Origin: Amphibacillus sediminis NBRC 103570
GTDB taxonomy: Bacteria > Bacillota > Bacilli > Bacillales > Amphibacillaceae
Length of the DNA: 46,741 nucleotides
Direction: 5' to 3'
NCBI RefSeq assembly: GCF_001552275.1
Contig: NZ_BCQW01000023.1
Coordinates: 1-46,741, forward strand
Part shown: positions 1-8,877 of the stretch, in pieces
How positions within the stretch are numbered: the stretch's first letter is position 1
Layout: the number at the start of each line of letters is the position of its first letter
Notes under the pieces: model-generated
The model's input: only the letters and a program-made list of their open reading frames with translations
Databases searched by the model: none
Told to the model about the DNA's origin: nothing
Translations under genes and position numbers: made by a program

Positions 1-703
1 CATCTCCTTGACTAGCAATAATCGATCGTTTAAACCTTTGATAGGTTAAATAAAAAAGAATCGCATTCCAAATCATAAGCATACCTGTATGAAGCCAAAA
101 CGGCGTATCGCTTAAGTTAAGACCGCCTTGAATGGCACCACGTAGTAGAAAAAGTGAAGAATAGACGGGAAATATCTGCATAAGTGGGTGCGACCATAGC
201 TCAAAGTAGCTTACCAAAGGAAGATAGAGGACGATCATCACTAAGATAGCTCGCACTAAAAAGGCATTCAGGCTTTGTGTACGAACAGCGATAAAGATCC
301 CACACATGGTAAAGAAAACACTGGTAAGCAGTAAGGCTAAGGCGAGCTGCCAGTAGGACACGGCTAACCCCATTACCACCATCACTATGATTATGCTTGT
401 TAAAACGCTAATCAGAAAAAGCGATAGCAATTTAGCTAGAAGAAAAGGTATCAAACGAACGGGTGTAACAAACAGATAAGTAAGTAATTGTTGATGACGT
501 TCAAGTAATAGAATAGCACCAATAAAGAAAAAACCTAATGTTGCCGGATCTGAAAAAATAATAAGAGTAGTTAAATAAGATTGAATCGATTCTGGCAATG
601 CAAGTAGTAATACAATGTAAATAACCGTCACGAGCAAATAAGCATAGTAAAAGCCGTGACGAAATTGGAACCGAATATCCTGCTTTAATAAAGAGACAAT
701 CAT
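1..703 (-). CDS. ABC-2 type transporter permease (partial, runs off the window)
   Basis: An open frame of 234 codons runs from an ATG at 703 to the left edge without a stop, so the C-terminus is missing. The protein starts MIVSLLKQDIRFQFRHG and then shows several long hydrophobic stretches (for example YAYLLVTVIYIVLLLALP and a later LISVLTSIIIVMVVMGL), as expected for the six-helix membrane subunit of an ABC-2 exporter. Its ATG overlaps the stop of the upstream ATPase gene in an ATGA arrangement (4 bp), which implies translational coupling and a two-subunit transporter. The substrate cannot be read from the sequence; with a TetR regulator at the head of the operon, drug or toxic-compound export is the usual guess. 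The membrane-protein call is firm, the family subtype less so. Confidence 0.8.
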   Translation of the reverse strand, partial: MIVSLLKQDIRFQFRHGFYYAYLLVTVIYIVLLLALPESIQSYLTTLIIFSDPATLGFFFIGAILLLERHQQLLTYLFVTPVRLIPFLLAKLLSLFLISVLTSIIIVMVVMGLAVSYWQLALALLLTSVFFTMCGIFIAVRTQSLNAFLVRAILVMIVLYLPLVSYFELWSHPLMQIFPVYSSLFLLRGAIQGGLNLSDTPFWLHTGMLMIWNAILFYLTYQRFKRSIIASQGD

Positions 704-1554
704 GTTAGTGACCTCCCGGTAATGTCAATAAAGAGATCTTCAAGACTTGGTTGTTCGGTCTCCATTTTTAAAATTGTGTCCTGTTTTAATAGGGCTTGAA
801 AAGCATTATTTTGATCGAGTCTAGTCATAGGAAACACTACTTTTTCTTGTTGTCCTTGATTAAGATAGGTGACAGTTAACCGTCGTTGATTGCGATTCAT
901 GATTATTTCATTAGGCCTAACAATCTGCTTTATTTCGCCATCAATAATAAAAGCAACACGATCACACAACTGCTCCGCCACCTGCATGTTATGTGTGTTT
1001 AATATAATCGTCTTGCCTTCTGCTTGTTTTTGCTTAATGAAGGTTCGTACTTTTTTTATATTGAGCGGATCCAATCCGGCTGTTGGTTCATCTAAAAAAA
1101 CTAATTCAGGATCGTGTAGAAACGCTCGACAAATACTAAGCCTCATCTTCATTCCTTTAGAAAAATCACTAACCTTTTTATTTCTTGCTTCAAGTAAATC
1201 AACGGTTTCTAGCATGGATATCAGATCAATATCTTTATTTTTATAAAAAGAACGAAAAAAGTTGAGGTTTTCAAGCGCTGTGAATTTTTGATAGAAATTA
1301 GGCACCTCAAACGACACACCCATTCGTTGATAGAAATTCGAGTCAAATTGATTAGCTTCTATTCCCATTACTTTAACTGTACCTTGGTAGCCGTGCAGCA
1401 CGCCAAGCAATACCTTTTGTAATGTACTTTTCCCAGCACCCGAAGGTCCTAGAACACCTAATATCTCTCCTTTTTTAACTGATAGATGAATCTGCTTTAA
1501 TGCTTGATTTTCCATTCGAGGGTAAGTGTATGATAAATGTTCAACCTCAATCAT
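700..1554 (-). CDS. ABC transporter ATP-binding protein (ABC-2 exporter type)
   Basis: 284-residue nucleotide-binding subunit that would power the permease encoded next to it. Walker A is GPSGAGKST at residues 36-44, the signature loop is degenerate (DFSKGMKMR, about residues 129-137, in place of LSGGQ), Walker B with the catalytic Glu is LVFLDEPTAGLD, and the switch His is in NTHNM. The C-terminal 80 residues follow the core and resemble the extra domain of exporter ATPases. It lies 18 bp downstream of the TetR gene and overlaps the permease start by 4 bp, so the three genes form one minus-strand operon. A GGAGGG site just before the ATG supports the start. The degenerate signature is common in this subfamily and does not suggest inactivity. 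Confidence 0.92.
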   Translation of the reverse strand: MIEVEHLSYTYPRMENQALKQIHLSVKKGEILGVLGPSGAGKSTLQKVLLGVLHGYQGTVKVMGIEANQFDSNFYQRMGVSFEVPNFYQKFTALENLNFFRSFYKNKDIDLISMLETVDLLEARNKKVSDFSKGMKMRLSICRAFLHDPELVFLDEPTAGLDPLNIKKVRTFIKQKQAEGKTIILNTHNMQVAEQLCDRVAFIIDGEIKQIVRPNEIIMNRNQRRLTVTYLNQGQQEKVVFPMTRLDQNNAFQALLKQDTILKMETEQPSLEDLFIDITGRSLT

Positions 1555-1572
1555 CTATGACCCCTCCTTTCT

Positions 1573-2181
1573 TTATTGGACAAAAATTCTTTCCGCTAAA
1601 CCGCTAACTAATAATTTAATCACATCATCAAAAACAGCCGCTCCAACTTCCTGTTTGTGCGCAAGCATTAGGATGACCGCACGTAAGGATGCGATAGCGA
1701 CATCAACCGTTATATCTCTCCTAAGCTTTCCTTCTGCCTGCCATTGTGTAAACATCGGCGCAAAGCTAAGTGTATCATGCTGCAAATGCTCCTGAATCGC
1801 CTGATCAGGCAGGTGACGAATAAGTTCTTCAAGCTGACCTGAAAATAGTGTTTGCTTGACAAGTGGATAGGCATCTATTAATTGAATCGCTTGCTGGATC
1901 ATTTCAGAAAAGCTAGCCGCATTTATTTCATTAATGTTAGCAAAGGCCTGATTTAACTGCTGATGAATCTCATGTTCATCCTGCTCAATTAATTTAAAAT
2001 AGAGTACTTCCTTTGAAGGGAAGAATTTATAAAAAGAGCCCTGTGCAATATTGGCTGCCTCTGTTAACTCTTTAATACTTGTTTTTTTCAATCCTACCCT
2101 TTGAAAATAATCGCGTGCTGCCGTCATTAATTTTTTTTTAATCTGTTCAAGCTCCAAATCAGAAAAACCCCTCGGTGTCAT
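1573..2181 (-). CDS. TetR/AcrR family transcriptional regulator
   Basis: 202-residue regulator. The N-terminal TetR helix-turn-helix is visible at about residues 15-60 (MTAARDYFQRVGLKKTSIKE, then IAQGSFYKFFPSKEVLYFKL), followed by an all-helical ligand domain with no recognisable subfamily. I start it at the ATG at 2181 because GGAGGG sits 6 nt before it; a frame-compatible upstream start (2202) would place this site inside the gene. It heads the operon with the ABC ATPase and permease. A palindromic AT-rich site lies about 30 bp upstream of the start, where an autorepressor would bind. By analogy it represses the exporter until a ligand is bound, but the ligand is unknown. Confidence 0.9.
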   Translation of the reverse strand: MTPRGFSDLELEQIKKKLMTAARDYFQRVGLKKTSIKELTEAANIAQGSFYKFFPSKEVLYFKLIEQDEHEIHQQLNQAFANINEINAASFSEMIQQAIQLIDAYPLVKQTLFSGQLEELIRHLPDQAIQEHLQHDTLSFAPMFTQWQAEGKLRRDITVDVAIASLRAVILMLAHKQEVGAAVFDDVIKLLVSGLAERIFVQ

Positions 2182-2210
2182 CAAATCCCTCCAATTTATC
2201 AAATAATTTA

Positions 2211-2237
2211 TATGAATATATTTTTATTTTATTCATA
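2211..2237. promoter_or_regulatory. Palindromic operator candidate for the TetR regulator
   Basis: TATGAATA (2211-2218) and TATTCATA (2230-2237) form an inverted repeat with 8-bp arms, and a further TTCATATA follows directly. The site lies immediately upstream of the TetR gene start, the normal place for an autoregulatory TetR operator. The role is inferred from position and symmetry only. Confidence 0.5.
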
Positions 2238-2263
2238 TATTCATATAAAGTCAATAAAATGAT

Positions 2264-2290
2264 GCCTAGTCAATAATAAAATGACTAGGC
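2264..2290 (-). terminator. Hairpin downstream of the xylanase gene
   Basis: GCCTAGTCA and TGACTAGGC form a perfect 9-bp stem with a 9-nt loop, followed on the minus strand by the T-rich ATCATTTTATT. It stands between the xylanase stop and the TetR operon promoter, so it most likely ends the xylanase transcript. The U-tract is weak. Confidence 0.5.
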
Positions 2291-2390
2291 TTGGACTTTA
2301 ACCCATATTCAACGATATGATCACTTGAATGCCCTCTGTCGTTAGTGTACCTTACTGCTAACTATATACTCACATTTTTTGTCCTCGTCA

Positions 2391-5300
2391 TCATCCTTTA
2401 GCTTTTCTTTTGTGAAGAATAAGTAGCACAGCACCCACTAAGAGAATAGAGACCCCTGATATCAGAAAATGATAAAGAGTTGTCGCGGTATTTGGTAACC
2501 GGTAGCCTGTTTGATTCTGGTCATTTTTATCCGTTGTTCCTGTCGATGGATCATCTAAATGCTGATCATTGTTCTCTGGTGTTGAGCTTTCCATTTTGTG
2601 CTCTTGTTCAGCCACCTTTGCTTCAAGCTCGGCCATTCTTTGTAATAAATCGGTAACCAGAGACTCCCTGTCAGAATCATTAATCGTTAGTTGCTTAATG
2701 TCAATCTCAAGCTGTGCCAATAATTTTTCAAGCTCGGCAACATCTGCTCCGACCCCTTTTAATTGTTCAATTCTATTTATTATTACCGCTAGCATTTCTT
2801 TTAGCTCCGAAATTTTACTTTCAGTGTCGATATCGGCAAACACACCGTAGCTCGAAAACCCGGATACATTTAGGATAATCGTGTTGTCCTCACTATTCTT
2901 TTTACCACCTTGCCACTGCCATCGATCTGTTTCATCATTTAAGTAATAGACAGCTGCCGTATCATATTGATCCTGGTAGCCTAAAGTCAGGTTAAACGTG
3001 CCGATATAATCTTGTGAGTCCTTAGGATAGATCATCCTGATTTCTACGACATCACCCGCTTTTGTTAATTTTCTACCTGACGTAGATCTAGGTGTTGTAA
3101 CTTGGTTCAAAACTTTTACTAAAATTTCGGTTCCTTTCGGTAAATCTGTTGGCATATCAATAGATATTTGCGTCTGTTTTATCCGTATTTTTTGTCCAGC
3201 ACCTACCATTACGCGTTCGTTTTGATCAATCGTAAGCTCTTCTTCCTCATCAAGTGAATGAGCCAGTGTTAACACCCCAAATACTGAGGTATCTTGAAAC
3301 GCATTTCCTGTTATATCATTCCATGTTGCAATACTTTGGCGAGCTCCGTCACGAGCATCATTAATTTGCATATCGAAACCAATCGTCGTGCCATGATTAG
3401 CGTTGATCGTTCTGAATGGAATTTTCACTTCAACCTGATAGCCATTCTCGGTCACTTGAGTTGCCGATTCAAACCCAGCTTCAATATCAACTGGATTAAA
3501 TGAGATTTCATTGTCAAAATTCACACGATATTGGCCATCATCATCTTGATAGAAGGTTGTTTTGGCATTATTCTCATCAATAAATACTTCAATTGAATCT
3601 TGCTCCCATGGGTTTTCACTTGATTTATCAAGCTCTAAATCGTTAACCTCCATGAATACATAAAGGTGCTCATCATCCCAAAGTACTCTTGCTGTTCCAT
3701 TTGCTCCTTGCCATGCCATTTGATAATGATTAATAGGTAACGCTGGTGCCTCTAGCCAAATATCATCCATGTTCCCATCAATAATTGGTGTGCCAAAGAT
3801 AGCTATGCCATGATTAGGCTCTTGTTTCTCAGGCTTATGATCCTCAATAAATTGATCTGGATCAATAACTGCATAGTAAGCTGGTTTAGGTTGCAGGTTT
3901 CGATCAAATAATTGTGGATTTCGTGAGGCTCTCCAACTACTTGCATCATTTAATCCCCAGAAAGTAACACGTGAGATATGTTCAGCATGTTCTCGATAAA
4001 GCTTGAACAATTGCGCGTATAAATACCCCTGTGCAATGGCTTGTTCCTCTGTTAGGAGATAATCCTCGCCTGCTGTTACATCAAGTTCAGTTATACCAAC
4101 CTCTACATCAAGGGAAATAAATTTTTCTAGTGACCGTCTTACATTTTCAGGATTTGTATGTAAATTATAATGCCCTTGCATACCAATCCCATCGATAAGT
4201 CGTTCTCCGTTATGTTCGGCTGCATAACTTTCATTAATTTCTTTTACCATGTGATAAATAGCTTCAGCTTTATTTTGGTTATCATCATTATAATCGTTGT
4301 AATAAAGCTTAATATTCCAGTCATTCTCATCAATAACTTCTCTGGCAGCTCTAAAGGCCTCAGCTAGATAATCTTCTCCAATTGCTCGATACCATCCAGA
4401 TTGTCGTAGAGCCCCACGCCAATTTGATGGATTTTGGGGGTTATCATTGATCGCTTCATTGACCACATCCCAAGACATTACTTTTTCTCCATAATGCTCT
4501 ACCACCGTCTTAACGTGAAGGCGCAAGTTTGCCAATGCCTCCTCTCGACTTAAAGGTTGACCATTTTCATCAGTGTGTAGCCATTCAGGAGACTGTTGAT
4601 GCCAAATTAAAACATGTCCATGTACTTGCATACCCTCTGCCAAGGCACGATCAACTAAAGCATCTGATGACGTAAAATCAATTTCTCTATCGTCATTATA
4701 AACATATGCTGGTTTCATCGCATTTTCCGCTGTAACAAGGTTATAGTGCAAATTTAATTGTTCAAGTGTAGCCCCTTCAAATTGATTAAGCGAGACAGCG
4801 TTACCAATTAAGAAATAATCTTGGTAAACCTCTTTAATTGGGGGTAAGTCTGGATCAATCTCTATTCCTTCAGATTCGATCCGTTTGAAAGTAATGTCAT
4901 CAAGATAGAAAGAAGCTGAACTACTGTCTGGACTTTCAATATAAATCGTCACATATTCATCGCCAGTACTATGATAACGATAGCTTCCTTCTAATTGAAC
5001 CCAACCATCCGCTTCCCGAACTACTTTAGATTGAATGTTATTATAGCTAGCATTATTTCCACTACCAATCTGTGTTGACAGCTGTAGCTCTGCCGAAATA
5101 GGGGAAATCAGTTTGACCCAAGCGGAAATATAATACTCCTGTCCTTGTTCAATGAATGGATCCACCCTTAATGAAGGACCATGCCAATTCTCTGTTCTTC
5201 CTTCTATTTTTAAAGCATACGATCCGCCTTCTGTATGATTGGCTTCATCTGTTACGGTTAGTATTTCTGTCTGTGCTCTAGGTTCAAATCCACCAGTGGA

Positions 5301-5966
5301 TTGATCTTCAAAATCAATGATAGTAAATGGCTCAGTATGTGAGTGCTCTTGGTCTACTCCACCTGTCTGATCGTCTGTGGTCACTTCAGTAATAAGCACA
5401 GACCCTAAATAGAAAGAAACTGCTTGTCCAGCTTGATTGGTATTAAGCTGTAACATGGTATCCTCATTCCGATCAGCTCTATATTGACCAGTTAGGATAA
5501 AAGGTTCTCCCGATATAAAATGAGTCTTCGCAACTAAGTTAGGGCTTGGGACCGCTTCAAGATAGACCTGAGCATGATCAGAAACATCTTGATCTGCGTC
5601 TACAAAGCCAATAATTGTAATCTGATAGGTCTCCCCCTCTTCAATTCCTATATCGTTAAAGTTAAGTCGAACGCCATCTCCCGTACTTGTCCTTTCACTA
5701 ATCAAAATTGCTTCGCCATTGTCATTTCCGATAAAATTCTGTTCAGAAACCAAGTCTACCTGTGCATCACCCGTTGGTTGAATCGCACCTAGACCTGATT
5801 CAAAGGTTTCATGGTAATGTGTTACGATTTCGGTAAAATTATTTTGTGCTAAAGTTTGTGTAGGTTCTTTTGCTGCTTTAATGTCTTGAATTGATAATCC
5901 TTGCGGGATAAAAAGCAAAATAATAAACAACTTAACAACAAAGTCTTTCAACCGATTTTTCGTCAT
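2391..5966 (-). CDS. Cell-wall-anchored multidomain endo-1,4-beta-xylanase (GH10)
   Basis: 1191-residue surface enzyme for xylan. Order: signal peptide (residues 1 to about 32), two carbohydrate-binding modules of CBM22/CBM4_9 type (about 45-195 and 217-365), GH10 catalytic domain (about 380-705), CBM9 module (about 720-905, starting GIAIFGTPIIDGNMDDIWLE), a beta-rich linker domain, a coiled coil (about 1055-1145) and a sortase signal LPNTA at 1157-1161 followed by a hydrophobic helix and HKRKAKG. In GH10 the acid/base Glu is E504 in WDVVNEAIN and the nucleophile is E627 in GITELDV, so the active site is intact. AGGAGG 7 nt before the ATG supports the start. The gene is monocistronic, with a cre-like site upstream suggesting catabolite repression. 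GH10 with CBM22 and CBM9 is a known architecture; here it is displayed on the wall rather than S-layer bound or released. Confidence 0.95.
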   Translation of the reverse strand: MTKNRLKDFVVKLFIILLFIPQGLSIQDIKAAKEPTQTLAQNNFTEIVTHYHETFESGLGAIQPTGDAQVDLVSEQNFIGNDNGEAILISERTSTGDGVRLNFNDIGIEEGETYQITIIGFVDADQDVSDHAQVYLEAVPSPNLVAKTHFISGEPFILTGQYRADRNEDTMLQLNTNQAGQAVSFYLGSVLITEVTTDDQTGGVDQEHSHTEPFTIIDFEDQSTGGFEPRAQTEILTVTDEANHTEGGSYALKIEGRTENWHGPSLRVDPFIEQGQEYYISAWVKLISPISAELQLSTQIGSGNNASYNNIQSKVVREADGWVQLEGSYRYHSTGDEYVTIYIESPDSSSASFYLDDITFKRIESEGIEIDPDLPPIKEVYQDYFLIGNAVSLNQFEGATLEQLNLHYNLVTAENAMKPAYVYNDDREIDFTSSDALVDRALAEGMQVHGHVLIWHQQSPEWLHTDENGQPLSREEALANLRLHVKTVVEHYGEKVMSWDVVNEAINDNPQNPSNWRGALRQSGWYRAIGEDYLAEAFRAAREVIDENDWNIKLYYNDYNDDNQNKAEAIYHMVKEINESYAAEHNGERLIDGIGMQGHYNLHTNPENVRRSLEKFISLDVEVGITELDVTAGEDYLLTEEQAIAQGYLYAQLFKLYREHAEHISRVTFWGLNDASSWRASRNPQLFDRNLQPKPAYYAVIDPDQFIEDHKPEKQEPNHGIAIFGTPIIDGNMDDIWLEAPALPINHYQMAWQGANGTARVLWDDEHLYVFMEVNDLELDKSSENPWEQDSIEVFIDENNAKTTFYQDDDGQYRVNFDNEISFNPVDIEAGFESATQVTENGYQVEVKIPFRTINANHGTTIGFDMQINDARDGARQSIATWNDITGNAFQDTSVFGVLTLAHSLDEEEELTIDQNERVMVGAGQKIRIKQTQISIDMPTDLPKGTEILVKVLNQVTTPRSTSGRKLTKAGDVVEIRMIYPKDSQDYIGTFNLTLGYQDQYDTAAVYYLNDETDRWQWQGGKKNSEDNTIILNVSGFSSYGVFADIDTESKISELKEMLAVIINRIEQLKGVGADVAELEKLLAQLEIDIKQLTINDSDRESLVTDLLQRMAELEAKVAEQEHKMESSTPENNDQHLDDPSTGTTDKNDQNQTGYRLPNTATTLYHFLISGVSILLVGAVLLILHKRKAKG

Positions 5967-6056
5967 GTGAAACCTCCTAATTTATTTTTAAAATAAGGAA
6001 TAAATACGTGGTCCCTTCCTCCCTTCCTCATTCAATTTCATAGCCCTTCCCATTTT

Positions 6057-6070
6057 ATAAAACGCTTACA
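6057..6070. promoter_or_regulatory. cre-like site upstream of the xylanase gene
   Basis: ATAAAACGCTTACA matches one half of the CcpA cre consensus TGWNANCGNTNWCA completely; the other half has two mismatches. It lies about 90 bp upstream of the xylanase start, consistent with catabolite control. Confidence 0.45.
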
Positions 6071-6222
6071 TTTAAAGTAACCCTATCTTTTTAATAAAAA
6101 CCCTTAAAAAGTATAAGTTTTTTTTATTAACCCAGAAAAAGTTAAGAATCGTTTAAAAAACCAGCATGATTCGACATACTGGTTTTAAATCATATTAAGC
6201 TATTTTCATTTGAGAACTTTTA

Positions 6223-6501
6223 TTACGGAATGGTATTACCCTCGACATCAATCGCTCGTATTTCTATATCGTAAGGGGGATCTTGTTCAACAGTTACAAC
6301 ACTATACCATATCTTGTTAGCTTGTGAAAATTCTATGATGTTTACATCTTGGCTTTCACTATTCAAGATTAGTTTAAGATCACTAATATATGGAGAAAAT
6401 ATCTCTCCAAACATCACCAATTCATACTCGACTTCATTTCGAACATGAGTGAGATAACCAAAACTATTATGTCCTTGATCAAAACAGAAAGCACTTCCTT
6501 T
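6223..6501 (-). pseudogene. Unrecognised small ORF or gene remnant
   Basis: The reading frame is open from a TAG at 6502-6504 to the stop at 6223 but has no ATG with a ribosome site. The only starts are a TTG at 6420 and an ATG two codons later, giving 63-65 residues (VMFGEIFSPYISDLKLIL onwards). The frame upstream of that TTG reads like protein too (GHNSFGYLTHVRNEVEYEL). In another frame a GTG with a GGAGGGGA site starts FLSEDRKEVLSVLIKD, so a frameshift may have broken one longer gene. I do not recognise the family. It may be decayed or a coincidence. Confidence 0.35.
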
Positions 6502-6741
6502 CTATCTTCGCTCAAAAACACTCCCCTCCCTCTGCCACGATGACTCCAAATCATGGATACACCTTATATGACTAACAATTATGCGGCTTTATCCTTATCT
6601 TAATAAAATCGATATTCAGACGAGAATTGCCGAAAATATGTTACGGTTTTTCAAAAAATAACACAGATCATTATTTTAGAACGCTTTGTATAAGAGACAT
6701 ACAACATTACTGCATCAAGTAAAAAATACTTTTTCTATAAA

Positions 6742-6775
6742 CAAAAAACCCAAGTGAAGTCACTTGAGTTTTTTG
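6742..6775. terminator. Bidirectional intrinsic terminator
   Basis: CAAAAAACCCAAGTGA and TCACTTGAGTTTTTTG form a stem with A- and T-runs on both sides, a few bases after the stop of the RNase H-like gene. It can stop transcription in both directions. The stretch 6502-6741 shows nothing else I can name. Confidence 0.85.
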
Positions 6776-6780
6776 TTTGT

Positions 6781-7443
6781 TTATTCCGCTTTGAGTTCAA
6801 TTAATGCATCAATGGCTACATCCTTTAATGCTTGTGATGCAAGCCGATCGGCTTCTCGATTTGTGTTTCGATCAATCAATTCGTAATTTGCACATAAGCC
6901 TGACTTCGCTAACAAATGGTCTATACGGTCAGCCCATTTATTTAAGGTCTGATCTAAACTAGCCCATTGCCCAGTTAGCTGATTAATCACCACTTGTGAA
7001 TCCCCGCGAATACGAATCGTTTGGTGGTGTACTTCCAGGGCTGCTAATTCCTTCAGTGCTAATTCTAGAGCCGCATATTCAGCCTCATTATTTGATGTTA
7101 TTTCTGTTACTCGAGCATTTTTACGCAATCGATAGCGGCGATCGTTCTGATCGTAATAGATAGAAAATCCTAGCCCGGCTAGCTTAAGATCCAGATCAAA
7201 GCCACCATCGAAATAGATGGTAATATTGTGAGGTTCTTGCTTTATTTCGGCTTGATAGCTAATCAATTCCTTCAGCGATAACTCTTGACCAAGCTGATTT
7301 TTAAGATAAAGCGACATAACGCGTCCAGTTGTCTGAAAACCTTGCGCCATTTCTATCGCTTGATTGATAGGTAAAGCTGCTGATTGGAAGTCAGCTTCAG
7401 TACCCTTTGGCGTGCAATATTTAACATGAATGGTCACTTCCAT
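6781..7443 (-). CDS. RNase H-like (reverse-transcriptase-type RNase HI) family protein
   Basis: 220-residue protein with a short N-terminal extension and a C-terminal RNase HI-like domain (about 73-212). The four acidic catalytic positions can be followed: D79 in YFDGGFD, E122 in NNEAEYAAL, D148 in RGDSQVV and D199 in NREADRLA. The fold would cleave RNA in RNA/DNA hybrids; Bacillus homologues such as YpeP/YpdQ are of this type and their in vivo role is poorly known. The first 70 residues are not an RNase HI hybrid-binding domain that I can recognise. The start has an AAGGAAT site about 8 nt upstream. It is single, with a terminator directly downstream. Confidence 0.85.
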   Translation of the reverse strand: MEVTIHVKYCTPKGTEADFQSAALPINQAIEMAQGFQTTGRVMSLYLKNQLGQELSLKELISYQAEIKQEPHNITIYFDGGFDLDLKLAGLGFSIYYDQNDRRYRLRKNARVTEITSNNEAEYAALELALKELAALEVHHQTIRIRGDSQVVINQLTGQWASLDQTLNKWADRIDHLLAKSGLCANYELIDRNTNREADRLASQALKDVAIDALIELKAE

Positions 7444-7585
7444 AACATCATTCCTTATTGGTAACGTTCAATGAATAATGGTGCATGATTGGCTGGTGCT
7501 TGAGATACGTGCAGATCTCAAGACATCCGTTACTCTCTTCGCCTTGATCTGCTCACTTCTGATTTCGCCCTTTTGAACACAACAA

Positions 7586-8518
7586 TCAACTTTGCTTTAA
7601 TTTAGTATAATAATCAACGATCCCTTGCGCACATATGTTTAAGTCGAATTTTATATAATCAAATACATTTGGATCACTAATATCTGATTCAACTTCTACT
7701 CGATTAAATAAGGCTTCAGCGATAGCCTCGGCTAGCGTATTATCATCGCGTTCAGGGTGTGCACTAATTATCGCCTCACTGATTCTTAAATATCGATTTA
7801 ACCATTGGGATAATTGATGATAAACATGATCCGGGTAATCAGATTTTCCATAATGACCAAAATAGATAGTCTCAACATTTAAATCACGAATTCGTTTCAT
7901 CGAGGCTAGCATATCATTCGGATTAAATTGATTCGGTGATGTAGAAGGAAGAATCAGCTCTGTCCCATTTGTCATCGAAATCGGATATAAAATCCCAAGT
8001 GTATCACCAGTGAACATACTATTCGTTTGATTATCGTGAATAGAGAAATGATGCTTTGCATGGCCAGGCGTGTCATAAAAGGTTAGCACTCGGTCTACGT
8101 CAATTTCCAGCGTCTCTCGATCTGCTTTTGTTATAATCCGCTCAGTTGGTACAGGTAAAACCGGGTCAAATAATTGATCAAAGCACTCGCCATAAACAGC
8201 CTTAGCCCCTTGAATTAACCGACTAGGATCATTAAGATGTCGAGCTCCTCGCGGATGGACGACTACCTTAGCATTCGGACAGGATTCAAGTAAGAGCCCA
8301 ACACCTCCCGCATGATCAAGGTGAATATGTGTGACAATGATATACTCAATATCAACAGGATTAATATTTAGTTTTTCTAGCCCCCGTAGTAGATAAGGGA
8401 TAGATGGACTAGCACTAGTCTCAATTAGCGTAAGTTTTTTAGCATGTAAGAGGTAGGAACCTGTACGTTCTTTTAAATTTAAATCATTTAAATCAATGAG
8501 ATCAATTAAATGGGACAT
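7586..8518 (-). CDS. Metallo-beta-lactamase fold hydrolase
   Basis: 310-residue cytosolic protein. The metal-binding motif HxHxDH is at residues 64-69 (THIHLDHAGG), followed by further ligands in DTPGHAKHHFS and MFTGDTLG and by YFGHYGKSD near the C-terminal end of the domain, so two metal sites look complete. This is the glyoxalase II/ribonuclease-Z-like superfamily; the substrate cannot be told. There is no signal peptide. AAAGGAGG upstream of the ATG supports the start. The neighbours (RNase H-like gene downstream, radical SAM gene upstream) have separate control regions, so context gives little. Confidence 0.88.
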   Translation of the reverse strand: MSHLIDLIDLNDLNLKERTGSYLLHAKKLTLIETSASPSIPYLLRGLEKLNINPVDIEYIIVTHIHLDHAGGVGLLLESCPNAKVVVHPRGARHLNDPSRLIQGAKAVYGECFDQLFDPVLPVPTERIITKADRETLEIDVDRVLTFYDTPGHAKHHFSIHDNQTNSMFTGDTLGILYPISMTNGTELILPSTSPNQFNPNDMLASMKRIRDLNVETIYFGHYGKSDYPDHVYHQLSQWLNRYLRISEAIISAHPERDDNTLAEAIAEALFNRVEVESDISDPNVFDYIKFDLNICAQGIVDYYTKLKQS

Positions 8519-8877
8519 GTTTTAACTCCTCCTTTAAAAGCTACCTATTACCATAAGCTTACCAAAAAAGCATATCAAAAGGAAAGTTATAACCATGCTA
8601 CTTACCATCTTATTTTGTTAATTTGAACAAATTCTGACTAATTATGCTTTAAGATGATACGCTCTAATCCTAATATATGGTCATTAGCATTAGAGCCCAC
8701 GTTTGGCAAAAGCTAAAAACGTCGACATAACCATTGAGCTGTGCCTAAACCGTTACCGGTAATCACCTCATACATAGTCATATCGACGCTACTTCAACTA
8801 GAAAATCTTAGCTAATGTCTGGTTGGAAATCTTATTCTAACTCATCCATTTACGAACCTTTAAAATTATTAGTGATA
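8519..8877. other. Intergenic region with one hairpin
   Basis: About 360 bp without a convincing gene. The only clear structure is an inverted repeat GCTCTAAT (8661-8668) with ATTAGAGC (8689-8696), which could end transcription of the maturase gene on the minus strand, although it lacks a U-run. No promoter or RNA family was recognised. Confidence 0.4.

Noticed and set aside
8700-8830. Structured RNA in the gap before the radical SAM gene
   Set aside because: Some short complementary segments exist, but no conserved riboswitch block or terminator arrangement could be recognised.
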